From assembly GCA_011390275.1 (NCBI GenBank), contig JAABST010000003.1:87458-151457 (forward strand): a DNA stretch of 64,000 bases, given 5' to 3'. Under the pieces are notes generated by a model that saw only the letters and a program-made list of their open reading frames with translations, made no database searches and was not told the DNA's origin. Positions 38,678 to 47,616 of this stretch are shown in pieces. Position numbers and translations under genes: made by a program. Positions within the stretch are counted from its first letter, which is position 1. Each line of letters opens with the position of its first letter. This stretch comes from Geitlerinema sp. S16. Its GTDB lineage: Bacteria; Cyanobacteriota; Cyanobacteriia; Cyanobacteriales; Geitlerinemataceae.

Positions 38678-39562
38678 TTAAATGTTGGCAATTCGGATGA
38701 TTTTTCGTCCGATCCATTCAGCGATTCCGAGTACAACGGCGTTACCAATGAGTCGCCCTCGGCGACCGTCCAACCGGGGGGAAACCCCATCAGTTTCTCC
38801 CACTCGTTCCAGGTCAAGTTTCTCGCCACAGAGTATCGGTCGGTCTGAATGGCCGCCTTGATGCTTTCCAGTTTGGGTGCGTAGCGTGGGGCAGATGCTT
38901 TTGGCCAAGGTATACCCGAAGCCGCCGCGACGTTGTACCACAAGCGGAGGGTTTCCGATAGTGCGTTCACAAACGGGCGATCGAGCTTACGCCCCGCGCG
39001 ATTTTCCCGCCGGAGTATACCCAAACAATTCGCCGCCGTCAGCAAAGAACTCGTAGGCACGCGACGATCTAAAACTTGCGATAAAGAAGACGCGATCGCG
39101 GTGGTGGGGTAAGCCCGTATCGCTAGCGTTACACGAAACCCAGCCCCCCAGATACCCGATCGTTTCCAGCGTGTTGATAACTGATTCAAGTGCGGCTCCA
39201 TGCTCTACCGAGAGGAGCCCCGGCACATTTTCCAAGACCAACCATTGTGGCTGAACTGCTGCAACCAACTCCATAAAGACATAGAACAGTCCGCTTCGTG
39301 ATCCGGAAAGTCCTTGGCGATCGGTGTTGGCGGTGCTGAGGTCTTGGCACGGCCATCCGGCGCACTAGAGGTCAGCGGCAGGGATAGCTGTTGGGGCGAG
39401 GTCGGTGATGTCGTCATGAAGTGGAATTTTTGGCCAATGCCGTTGCAAAATTTGACGGAAAAACGGGTCGATTTCGCATTGAAAGACAACCTTCATTCCG
39501 GCTCGTTCAAATCCGAGATCAAACCCTCCAATTCCGGCAAAGAAGGAGGCAACGCGCATCAT
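38678..39562 (-). pseudogene. Decayed C5-cytosine DNA methyltransferase
   Basis: The minus strand carries all regions of a C5 methyltransferase but in three frames. Frame one runs from 39562 with ASFFAGIGGFDLGFERAG (motif I), then an in-frame TAG at 39365-39367 where Trp is usual, then CAGWPCQDLST (catalytic PCQ loop), LVLENVPGLL (motif VI) and LPHHRDRVFFIA (motif VIII). The reading then shifts near 39000 to RRENRAGRKLDRPFV and LMGFPPGWT, and again near 38750 to RLIGNAVVLGIAEWIGRKI (motif X). One nonsense change and two frameshifts mean no active enzyme. No restriction gene is beside it. Confidence 0.88.
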
Positions 39563-39699
39563 AAATGTGCTCTGTTCAGTGGATCGAGAACACTAGCTAT
39601 CTTAACCGACTATACCTGTAGACGATTTTCGTCTACGGACATTAGAAAGAGGAAACTAATCTATATGCGTTGATTGATTAATCATTGCCTCTAGTATCG

Positions 39700-39837
39700 A
39701 TGCCTCATCCCAAAAATATTAGCGGGCCACATATTCGGACAATACGTCAAGCATTAGGGTTGCAGCAAATAGAGCTTGCAGTTGCTCTATTCGTGGATTA
39801 CGGCTTAGGGAGCATCCCATTTATTCCAAGCGATTGA
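39700..39837 (+). pseudogene. Truncated XRE-type helix-turn-helix protein
   Basis: A 45-residue frame starts at the ATG at 39700 and reads MPHPKNISGPHIRTIRQALG, then LQQIELAVALFVDYGL, which matches the first two helices of a family of small XRE regulators. It breaks off before the recognition helix is complete and continues with unrelated residues to a TGA. It runs into the PIN-domain remnant. Confidence 0.5.
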
Positions 39838-40163
39838 TGCTGGTCAAGTCATTGGCTATGTGACGGCGACAACACTCACGGATATTTTCTACATCTCTCG
39901 CAAACATAGTTGATCAAGCACGACAAGCTGTTTCAGAAATGCTGACGGCTATGGTCATTTGTCCGATTGATCGAGCCGTTTTAGAATTAGCCCTCAACTC
40001 TGGCTTGGTTGATTTTGAAGATGCTGTTCAAATCTTTGGTGCAGTTGCTCAAGGTCTAGACGTGATTCTGACTCGCGATAATAGAGGCTTTTTAAGTTCG
40101 CCCATACCCGTTTTATCCGTTCAGGATTTGTTGCAGCAATTAGGAGAGCAGAATAGGGATTAA
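39831..40163 (+). pseudogene. PIN-domain (VapC-like) toxin remnant
   Basis: One frame reads AIDAGQVIGYVTATTLTDIF plus YISRKHS and a TGA; after a shift the next frame reads VDQARQAVSEMLTAMVIC and PIDRAVLELALNSGLVDFED, then GLDVILTRDNRGF. This matches cyanobacterial PIN-domain toxins of type II toxin-antitoxin systems, with the late acidic residues of the active site still there but the N-terminal catalytic Asp missing. An ATG at 39939 opens the last 74 residues. Confidence 0.65.
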
Positions 40164-40166
40164 CTG

Positions 40167-40205
40167 GTGAACAGTAAGGTGAGCAATGCCCACCTTACTG
40201 TTCAC
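40167..40205. terminator. Long hairpin between the PIN remnant and clpB
   Basis: GTGAACAGTAAGGTG (40167-40181) and CACCTTACTGTTCAC (40191-40205) form a perfect 15-bp stem. It lies between convergent genes, 11 bp beyond the clpB stop. There is no T-run, so it may act in both directions as a barrier; its centre resembles the REP-like unit. Confidence 0.55.
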
Positions 40206-40216
40206 AGCGACAACAT

Positions 40217-42835
40217 TTACGCCGTAACCACCACCTCCGGCAAACGCTTAAACGCCAGCCGCTCATGCTCCACATCCACAAACACCATATCCCCCTCACC
40301 AAACTCCCCGCGAAGAATCCCCTTCGCCAACGCCGTCTCCAACTCCCGCTGAATCGCCCGCTTCAACGGACGCGCCCCAAACGTCGGATCATAACCAACC
40401 TCCGCCAAGAAATCGATCGCACTATCCGACAACTTCAGCGACATCTTCTTATCCGCCAAACGCTGCTCCAACCGCGCCACCTGTAGCCCGATAATCTCGC
40501 GTAACTCCGACTTATCGAGACTGTGGAAAACGATCGTCTCATCAATCCGGTTGAGGAATTCCGGACGGAACTGCGCCCGCAACGCCAACATCACATCCGA
40601 TCGCATCGACTCATAACGACTATCATCGCCCGCCGCCTCCAAGATGAACTGCGACCCGATATTGCTCGTCATAATCACGATCGCATTCTTGAAATCCACC
40701 GTGCGACCTTGCGAGTCCGTGACGCGGCCATCGTCCAACATTTGCAGCAAAATATTGAACACATCCGGGTGCGCCTTCTCCACCTCGTCGAACAAAATCA
40801 CCGCAAACGGACGCCGCCGCACCGCCTCGGTTAACTGGCCGCCCTCGTCGTAACCCACGTAGCCCGGAGGCGCACCGACCAGCCGCGACACCGCGTGTTT
40901 TTCCATATATTCCGACATGTCGATGCGGACGATCGCCTCGTCGGTGTCGAACAGATATTCCGCCAATGCTTTCGCCAGCTCGGTTTTACCGACACCGGTG
41001 GGGCCAAGGAAAAGGAAGCTTGCCACCGGACGATTCGGATCAGACAGACCCGCCCGCGATCGCTGGATCGCATCGGCCACCGCCGTTACCGCCTCGGACT
41101 GACCGACGACGCGATCGTGTAACTCGTCTTCGAGGTGGAGTAATTTATCCATCTCCGACGCCACCAGTTTGCCGATCGGAATGCCCGTCCACTTAGAAAT
41201 AATCTCGGCAATATCCGCCTCGGTCACCTCCTCGCGCAGCAACGCATCGCCCCGACCCTGGCTTTCCGAAAATTTCGCCTCCAGCTCCGTCATTTCCTTT
41301 TCCAGCGCAGGCAAACGGTTGTATTTCAACTCCGCCGCGCGGTTGAGGTCGTATTGACGTTCGGCAGCTTCGATTTCGACGTGAATTTTGTCGATGTCTT
41401 CCTTGAGCGCTTTACGCCGATCGAGGATTTCCTTTTCCGCCTGCCACTGAGCATTAAACGCCGATTGTTGCTCCTTATAGTTCGCTAACTCGCGTTCGAG
41501 ACGTAGCAACCGTTCGACTGAAGCCAGATCGCTTTCCTTATTCAGCGATAATTTTTCCATTTCGAGCTGCAAAATCCGGCGATCGATTTCGTCCAGTTCC
41601 TCGGGTTTTGATGTACTTTCCATTTTTAATTTGGCGGCAGCTTCATCGACGAGATCGATCGCCTTATCCGGCAAAAAGCGATCGCTGATGTAGCGCGTCG
41701 AAAGCGTTGCGGCTGCCACCAGGGCGCTATCGGCAATCTTGACGTTGTGGTGCGTTTCGTAGCGATCCTTGAGGCCGCGCAAAATCGAAATCGCATCTTC
41801 AACGCTGGGCTGATCGATGTAAACCTGCTGGAAACGACGTTCCAAAGCGGCATCTTTTTCGATGTATTTGCGATACTCATCCAGCGTCGTCGCACCGATA
41901 CAACGCAGCTCGCCCCGCGCCAACATCGGCTTCAGCAAATTGCCCGCATCCATCGAACCACCGGCAGCGCCCGCACCGACAACGGTGTGAATTTCATCGA
42001 TGAATAGCACAATTTGACCGTCGGATTCGGTGACTTCTTTGAGTACCGCTTTAAGCCGTTCTTCAAATTCACCGCGCAATTTTGCCCCGGCGATCAGTGC
42101 GCCCATATCGAGGGAAACGAGTTGACGATTTTTGAGCGATTCGGGGACATCGCCGTTAATAATTCGCTGGGCGAGACCTTCGGCGATCGCGGTTTTCCCC
42201 ACTCCCGGCTCACCAATTAACACCGGATTATTTTTCGTCCGTCGCGACAGAATCTGCACCGTGCGGCGGATTTCATCATCACGGCCAATCACCGGATCGA
42301 GCTTGCCTTCGCGAGCCGCTTGGGTTAAATCTCGGCCATATTTTTCCAGCGCTTCGTACTTGCCTTCGGGATTGCGATCGGTCACTTTTTGGCTACCGCG
42401 AATTTTCTCGATCGTCTCTTTCAGGGCTTTTTCTTTTAGCCCGACTTCTTGATATAAATTTTGTCCAAACCGGGCATCTTTCGCAAACGCTAAAATTAAA
42501 TGCTCGGTCGAAATATAATCATCCCCATAGCTTTTGCGCTGTTTCTCGGCGTTATCAAGCAGATCGCTCGCGCTTTTACCCCAGTAGACACTATTCGGCG
42601 GACTGCTAAGGGTGGGTTGCTGGGCGATAAACGCCTCCGTTCGCGTTTTGAGCCGATCGACACTCACATCCGCTCGTGCAAAAATACTCGACGCAATCCC
42701 ATCCTCGGCAATCAGCGATTTGAAGACGTGTTCCGTTTCGATATTTTGCTGATTCGCCTGCTTGACTAAATCCGTCGTGCGGGCGATCGCGCTCCAGGCT
42801 TTTTCTGTGAATTGTTCCGGGTTGGTCGGTTGCAT
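40217..42835 (-). CDS. clpB: ATP-dependent disaggregase ClpB
   Basis: ClpB works with DnaK to pull apart protein aggregates after heat stress. The 872-residue protein has an N-terminal Clp-N repeat domain (residues 1-150), a first AAA+ domain with GEPGVGKT at 208-215, the long coiled-coil middle domain (about 400-530) and a second AAA+ domain with GPTGVGKT and the pore loop region [13 protein letters not shown]. The middle domain marks it as ClpB and not ClpC or ClpA. The ATG at 42835 fits the usual start. Confidence 0.97.
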   Translation of the reverse strand: MQPTNPEQFTEKAWSAIARTTDLVKQANQQNIETEHVFKSLIAEDGIASSIFARADVSVDRLKTRTEAFIAQQPTLSSPPNSVYWGKSASDLLDNAEKQRKSYGDDYISTEHLILAFAKDARFGQNLYQEVGLKEKALKETIEKIRGSQKVTDRNPEGKYEALEKYGRDLTQAAREGKLDPVIGRDDEIRRTVQILSRRTKNNPVLIGEPGVGKTAIAEGLAQRIINGDVPESLKNRQLVSLDMGALIAGAKLRGEFEERLKAVLKEVTESDGQIVLFIDEIHTVVGAGAAGGSMDAGNLLKPMLARGELRCIGATTLDEYRKYIEKDAALERRFQQVYIDQPSVEDAISILRGLKDRYETHHNVKIADSALVAAATLSTRYISDRFLPDKAIDLVDEAAAKLKMESTSKPEELDEIDRRILQLEMEKLSLNKESDLASVERLLRLERELANYKEQQSAFNAQWQAEKEILDRRKALKEDIDKIHVEIEAAERQYDLNRAAELKYNRLPALEKEMTELEAKFSESQGRGDALLREEVTEADIAEIISKWTGIPIGKLVASEMDKLLHLEDELHDRVVGQSEAVTAVADAIQRSRAGLSDPNRPVASFLFLGPTGVGKTELAKALAEYLFDTDEAIVRIDMSEYMEKHAVSRLVGAPPGYVGYDEGGQLTEAVRRRPFAVILFDEVEKAHPDVFNILLQMLDDGRVTDSQGRTVDFKNAIVIMTSNIGSQFILEAAGDDSRYESMRSDVMLALRAQFRPEFLNRIDETIVFHSLDKSELREIIGLQVARLEQRLADKKMSLKLSDSAIDFLAEVGYDPTFGARPLKRAIQRELETALAKGILRGEFGEGDMVFVDVEHERLAFKRLPEVVVTA

Positions 42836-43079
42836 CGTCTGCTCTCCTACTCGCGAGTGCCGTCATTCGACAGTCGTATTGTAAGAAAGTGACAGGCCGT
42901 CCGGGGATCGGACTTTGCGCTATCGCTTAGGCGAATTTCCGCCTACGGCTTTCTGGATACCGTATGGGGTTGCATTCAGCGCGATCGGCTCAATCGTTGG
43001 GGGTATACACGTTAACATGAATCATTAAGGCGAAAACGTGTCCATACTCCAATCTGAAGCTGCATCCGGCAGACGATGA

Positions 43080-45110
43080 GTGTCCAAGGTAATTACAACA
43101 CACAACTATTTCACGTCCTCATACGACGTACCTATGACCGACCCCATCCTCAACCCCCACTTGTTCAGCAGTCTGACGATCGCCGTTGCGTACGCCACAA
43201 TTCCACTCACGGTGCTGCTTAATTTCGCCTTCTTCCCCAAAGAAGCACGTCCACTCATCGTACTCTCTGCCGCGTTCGTGCTGTCCTGTGGAATCGGACA
43301 CCTGCTCGACGGGTTGCACCAAACTGAGATCTTGCAGTATTGGCACTGGCTCACGGCCTTGATTTCCTGCATCAGTGCGCTCGCGTTTGCCTTGGTTTTG
43401 CCGCAACAGTTGCGACACAACGCGATTTTAGGAACCATTGTCGAAAATATTCCGATCGGCCTTGGGTTACTCCAAGAAGATTTGGATAGAGATGGCCAGC
43501 GGCGTTTGCGCTGGAAACTGGTGTCCAACCGGGCGATCGTTGATCTGGGTCAGGACTTGCATAACAAGTGGTTCGATGAAACGGCTTTGGGGCAAAGCTC
43601 ACTATCGATCAAAACATTTCTGGCCGTCCTCGATACCTCTAGCCCTATTCTGCAACGCGAATTCGAGATTCGCCATCCGTTGAGCGGTCAGCTTGAAACG
43701 TACCTTTTGAGCTGTGTGAGTTTGCCGGGGCGCTACCTTTGGATACTGTGGCAAGATGTCACAGATCGAAAATCAGCCTATACCTCCCTGACCGAAGCCA
43801 CCGAACAGTTGGAGTGGCAGGCGACCCATGATTACCTGACGAAAGCCGGAAATCTGGTGTTATTTGATCGCCTACAAATTCAGGAAGCCGATCGCTTTGT
43901 GGGTTTGCTCTCGATCAATCTGGATCGGTTTAAAAACATCAATGAAACCCTCGGCCATAGCATTGGTGATGTGCTGCTGCAAAATGTCGTCGAACGATTT
44001 CAGGCGTTGCTGGGTAAAGGGGATGTGCTGGTACGCACGGGAGCGGACGCCTTTTTGATCTTGCTCGAAACGCCAAACGAACGTGCTGACCTGGAGGTCT
44101 TGGCTCAACGGTTTTATTCTGAGCTGCGTCGTCCTTTTCTCTGCCGCGATCGCGAGATCAAAATCGATGCCAGCGTTGGTTTTGTGGATCACAGCGCAGG
44201 CAATCTCGCCCAAATGCGAATTGCAGGCGATATCGCCATGCAGGTCGCGAAGAGTAATCCGCTCGGTAAGCGTGTGATTGTCTGGACTCAGGATCTGATG
44301 AAGCAAGTCCGCGATCGGCAAGAAATCGCATTAGATCTTGAGCGTGCGTTGCAGTGTATTAATTCCCGTGACACTGAGTTTGAGCTGTACTATCAGCCGA
44401 TTGTTCGGCTTGATGATCCGACCCAATGTTACGAAGTCGAAGCCCTCGTCCGCTGGACATCACCCCAACTGGGTATGGTATCGCCGGGGCTATTTATTCC
44501 GATCGCCGAGCAAACGGGTGCGATCGCCCAAATATCAGACTGGGTCGTCGAGCAAGCGATCATTCAAGCCAGTCGTTGGGCTAATCGTTTGCGGATTGCG
44601 GTGAATGTATCGCCCTGGGATCTCGAACGGGATGGCTTTGCTGAAAGGATTGTGGATTTATGCCAGAGACATCACGTGATGCCCTCTCGCATTGCCCTGG
44701 AGATTACGGAACGCGCGGTGACCGACAAGTTAGAGCGCTTTTCGGACACGCTAAAACAGTTGAGCAGCGCGGGGATTCGACTCAAAATTGATGACTTCGG
44801 CACGGGGGATTCGGGTCTCGGGCGCATCCTAGAAGGGCGCTGGAGTGAGGTCAAAATCGATCGCAGTCTACTACCGGAAAGTTCGCGCGATTTAGGTCGG
44901 ATTGCCATTTGTCGGGCGATCGCCAACCTCTGCCACGACTTAAATATTCGCTCCCTCGCCGAAGGCATTGAAACCGAAAGTCAGCGACTTTTGCTCTGCG
45001 AACTGAACATTCAAGACGCGCAAGGGTTTTTATTTGCGAAGCCGATGACCGAAAACAATTTAGCGGATGCCGGATGGGTCACGTTAGCAGAATCCTCCCC
45101 ACTGCGATAA
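43080..45110 (+). CDS. c-di-GMP phosphodiesterase (degenerate GGDEF + EAL) with ETR1-like membrane domain
   Basis: Residues 25-115 hold three membrane helices that align with the ethylene-binding domain of plant ETR1: IAVAYATIPL (Tyr38, Ile41, Pro42), AAFVLSCGIGHLL (Cys70 and His74, the copper ligands Cys65 and His69 of ETR1) and HWLTALISCISALAFALVLP. The ETR1 Asp25 position is Ser31. A PAS-like region follows. The GGDEF domain has GADAF (321-325) in place of GG(D/E)EF, so cyclase activity is unlikely. The EAL domain looks active: VEALVRW (Glu454), LEITER, DDFGTGDSGL, VKIDRSLL and AEGIETE. The start may be GTG 43080 or ATG 43134. Predicted role: a membrane sensor that breaks down c-di-GMP. 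Confidence 0.87.
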   Translation: MSKVITTHNYFTSSYDVPMTDPILNPHLFSSLTIAVAYATIPLTVLLNFAFFPKEARPLIVLSAAFVLSCGIGHLLDGLHQTEILQYWHWLTALISCISALAFALVLPQQLRHNAILGTIVENIPIGLGLLQEDLDRDGQRRLRWKLVSNRAIVDLGQDLHNKWFDETALGQSSLSIKTFLAVLDTSSPILQREFEIRHPLSGQLETYLLSCVSLPGRYLWILWQDVTDRKSAYTSLTEATEQLEWQATHDYLTKAGNLVLFDRLQIQEADRFVGLLSINLDRFKNINETLGHSIGDVLLQNVVERFQALLGKGDVLVRTGADAFLILLETPNERADLEVLAQRFYSELRRPFLCRDREIKIDASVGFVDHSAGNLAQMRIAGDIAMQVAKSNPLGKRVIVWTQDLMKQVRDRQEIALDLERALQCINSRDTEFELYYQPIVRLDDPTQCYEVEALVRWTSPQLGMVSPGLFIPIAEQTGAIAQISDWVVEQAIIQASRWANRLRIAVNVSPWDLERDGFAERIVDLCQRHHVMPSRIALEITERAVTDKLERFSDTLKQLSSAGIRLKIDDFGTGDSGLGRILEGRWSEVKIDRSLLPESSRDLGRIAICRAIANLCHDLNIRSLAEGIETESQRLLLCELNIQDAQGFLFAKPMTENNLADAGWVTLAESSPLR

Positions 45111-45301
45111 TCTCCAGAGCGATTGCCAAATGTCAGCGATCGCCCAAAAATAATCCCCAGAAATACTACGATATGTAACGATGGGCGCTCCGAATCCCCG
45201 TTCAGCAATGAACCTCAGAGCAGCCGACGAACACTATCGGTTACCGTGTCGAACGGTCGTCATTAGTAGGTTAGTAGGTCAAAACGTTGGGAGCGATCAA
45301 C

Positions 45302-46633
45302 ATGGTGTGGACGGTGTGGACGGTGTGGACGGTGTGGACGGTGGCGGTGGTCTGGGCGATCGGATCGGTGTTGTGGGTTGAACTGGTGCGCGATCTCTAT
45401 CACGCCCTGGCGCACCTGTGGGAACCGCTGTATCGGCTCCACGGCTGGCATCACCGCGTGTTTAAAAAGGATCTGACGCCGTTTAATGAGCAAATTTATC
45501 GCGATGCCCAGTGGTATAACGATTTGCCAGAATCTGGGGTAATGATGCTGGGTCTGACGCTGTTTTGGCTGGGCGCACGGGCGATCGACCCGACGGCGGC
45601 CACCTGGGGCTGCGGTTTGGGGCTGGTCTACACCCTGATTTACGTCTTCGGCGCAGTGGTCCGCGGCCTCGGCTTTCCCTGGGCGCACGACCTCACCGAC
45701 CTCACCCACCGACCGGGAGCCTTTGAAGCGCCGCCGTCTCGCTGGCTCGTCAATCGCACCTACCATTGGCGACACCATTTTGATAATCAAGACGCCTATT
45801 TTTGTGGCGTGCTGTCGTTGCTCGATCGCTGGATGGGGACGGCACTATCGTTGAAAAATAAGACCGTCGCCGTCACGGGCGCATCGGGAACCCTCGGGCG
45901 GGCGCTGATCGAACAGTTGCATCGCTCAGGTGCGAAGGTGATCGCGCTAACGTCGAGCGATCGCGATCTGGCGATTACGATCGACGGCGAACCGATCGAT
46001 TTGCGAACCGAAGTTTGGGCGATCGGTGAAGAGGAAAAACTCGTGAGCCTGCTGGAAAAGGTTGATATTTTGGTGATTAACCACGGCGTGAACGTCTACG
46101 GCGATCGGTCGATCGCCGCAATCGAGCAATCCTACGATGTCAACGCGTTTTCCGGCTTGCGACTGCTGGAAGCCTTCCTCAAAACCGTCCGCACCAATCG
46201 CGATATCGCCCGTAAGGAAGTCTGGGTCAACACCTCCGAAGCGGAAGTATTGCCCGCCTTTAGCCCGCTGTACGAACTGAGTAAACGCGCCTTGGGCGAT
46301 TTCGTCACGCTGCGTCGCCTTGATGCGCCCTGCGTCATCCGTAAGCTCATCCTCGGTCCATTCAAAAGTGATCTCAATCCTGTGGGGGTGATGTCTGCCG
46401 ATCGTGTCGCCCGCCGGATTGTGCGCCTCGCGAAAAGCGACGCCCGCAATATCATCGTGACGATCGACCCGCTGACCTTCGTGATTCATCCAATCAAAGA
46501 GATCGCCGTCTCGCTCTATTTCCGCTGGTTTAGCAAACCCTCCGCGCGAACTCTGCCGTTTTCCGAACCTGGCGAGGTCGATGCCTCGACGCTCAAGGCT
46601 TCCGGTTCGGCGAATACGTCGATCAAGCCCTAG
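45302..46633 (+). CDS. Sterol desaturase/fatty acid hydroxylase fused to short-chain dehydrogenase
   Basis: The N-terminal membrane half (about residues 1-180) has histidine clusters LHGWHHRVF, HDLTDLTHR and YHWRHHF, which bind a di-iron centre in fatty acid hydroxylase/sterol desaturase enzymes. The C-terminal half is a Rossmann-fold dehydrogenase (KTVAVTGASGTLGRAL) with VNTSEAEVLPAFSPLYELSK, where Tyr and Lys are the SDR pair. Such fusions are known in cyanobacteria without a proven substrate. The ATG at 45302 after GGGAG is preferred to a TTG at 45287. The first helix is built from repeated Val-Trp-Thr encoded by a 9-bp repeat. Confidence 0.82.
   Translation: MVWTVWTVWTVWTVAVVWAIGSVLWVELVRDLYHALAHLWEPLYRLHGWHHRVFKKDLTPFNEQIYRDAQWYNDLPESGVMMLGLTLFWLGARAIDPTAATWGCGLGLVYTLIYVFGAVVRGLGFPWAHDLTDLTHRPGAFEAPPSRWLVNRTYHWRHHFDNQDAYFCGVLSLLDRWMGTALSLKNKTVAVTGASGTLGRALIEQLHRSGAKVIALTSSDRDLAITIDGEPIDLRTEVWAIGEEEKLVSLLEKVDILVINHGVNVYGDRSIAAIEQSYDVNAFSGLRLLEAFLKTVRTNRDIARKEVWVNTSEAEVLPAFSPLYELSKRALGDFVTLRRLDAPCVIRKLILGPFKSDLNPVGVMSADRVARRIVRLAKSDARNIIVTIDPLTFVIHPIKEIAVSLYFRWFSKPSARTLPFSEPGEVDASTLKASGSANTSIKP
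45304..45342. repeat. 9-bp tandem repeat inside a coding region
   Basis: The unit GTGTGGACG is repeated four times in a row with a partial fifth. It stays in frame and encodes Val-Trp-Thr repeats at the start of the first membrane helix of the desaturase/SDR protein. Copy number changes would alter helix length without shifting the frame. Confidence 0.8.
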
Positions 46634-46705
46634 CACTGAGCCGTTGGGTCTCCGCGCTAAGATGCTGATCTCTGCATCCTTACACCCCGTTATCTCGTTA
46701 ACACC

Positions 46706-47425
46706 ATGCATGTCTTAATTCCAGCGGCGGGAGCCGGTCGCCGTATGGGACACGATCGCAACAAACTCCTCCTCGATCTGCTCGGTCTGCCGATTCTCGC
46801 CTGGACGCTGAAAGCCGCCGCCGCCGCCAACACCGTCACCTGGATCGGCATCATTTGCCAGCCCCACGATCGCCCCGACTTCCAAGCCATCCTCGATCGG
46901 CTCAATCTCCCCATCCTGATCGAGTTTATTCACGGTGGCGACACACGCCAAGCCTCGGTCTACAACGGAATGCAGCAGCTCCCCGCTGATGCGACGGGCG
47001 TCCTGATCCACGACGGCGCTCGCTGCTTGGCGACGCCGCAACTGTTCGATCGCTGTGCCGCTGCCCTCGCGTCCTGTGATGGCTTCATCGCCGCTATGCC
47101 GGTGAAAGACACGATCAAAGTCGTCGATGCGGATCGTAACGTTTGCGATACGCCCGATCGCGATCGGCTCTGGGCGGCGCAAACCCCCCAGGGCTTCACG
47201 GTGAATTTACTCAAAGCCTGTCACGAGCAAGGGCGACGCGAAGCGTGGGTCGTGACGGACGATGCGGCGCTGTTCGAGCGAGCAGGAAAAACCGTGAAAA
47301 TCGTGGAGGGGGAAGAAACCAACCTCAAGGTCACAACTCCGGTAGATTTGACGATCGCGGAGTTTATTTTGCGTCAACGTCAAGCACAAGCCACCAGTAG
47401 TCAAACTCAAAACGACGTGAGTTAG
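46706..47425 (+). CDS. ispD: 2-C-methyl-D-erythritol 4-phosphate cytidylyltransferase
   Basis: IspD makes CDP-methylerythritol from MEP and CTP, the third step of the MEP isoprenoid pathway used by cyanobacteria for carotenoids and the phytol of chlorophyll. The CTP-binding start is MHVLIPAAGAGRRMG with NKLLLDLLGLP, and HDGARCLATP and AAQTPQGFTVNLL are intact. The 239-residue length is normal. It follows the desaturase/SDR gene by about 70 bp on the same strand. Confidence 0.95.
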   Translation: MHVLIPAAGAGRRMGHDRNKLLLDLLGLPILAWTLKAAAAANTVTWIGIICQPHDRPDFQAILDRLNLPILIEFIHGGDTRQASVYNGMQQLPADATGVLIHDGARCLATPQLFDRCAAALASCDGFIAAMPVKDTIKVVDADRNVCDTPDRDRLWAAQTPQGFTVNLLKACHEQGRREAWVVTDDAALFERAGKTVKIVEGEETNLKVTTPVDLTIAEFILRQRQAQATSSQTQNDVS

Positions 47426-47432
47426 TGGTTTG

Positions 47433-47498
47433 GTAGGGTGGGCAATGCCCACCATCACGGATGCGTGGGTTAATCGTGGTGGGCAGTGCCCACCCTAC
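47433..47498. repeat. Pair of facing REP-like palindromes
   Basis: GTAGGGTGGGCAATGCCCACC and its reverse-type partner TGGTGGGCAGTGCCCACCC lie head to head with a 20-bp spacer. Each can fold alone and the two can also fold together into one long hairpin. They fill the gap between ispD and glpD and may terminate ispD transcription. Confidence 0.7.
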
Positions 47499-47616
47499 AA
47501 ATCGAGTTTTTTGCCAACGGGTTATCACGTAACAGCACGAATGGGCTGAGTTTGCTAGGCTCAAATCAGCCTTCCCCAAAATTTTGGGGGAAGAATGACG
47601 CAACTTTTGGAGCTGT

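Noticed and set aside
39314..39673. A 119-residue plus-strand frame
   Set aside because: It is antisense to the methyltransferase pseudogene, whose motifs are clear on the minus strand.
42840..42930. Possible CIRCE heat-shock operator before clpB
   Set aside because: No TTAGCACTC-type inverted repeat is found; only a short ACTCGCGAGT palindrome is present.
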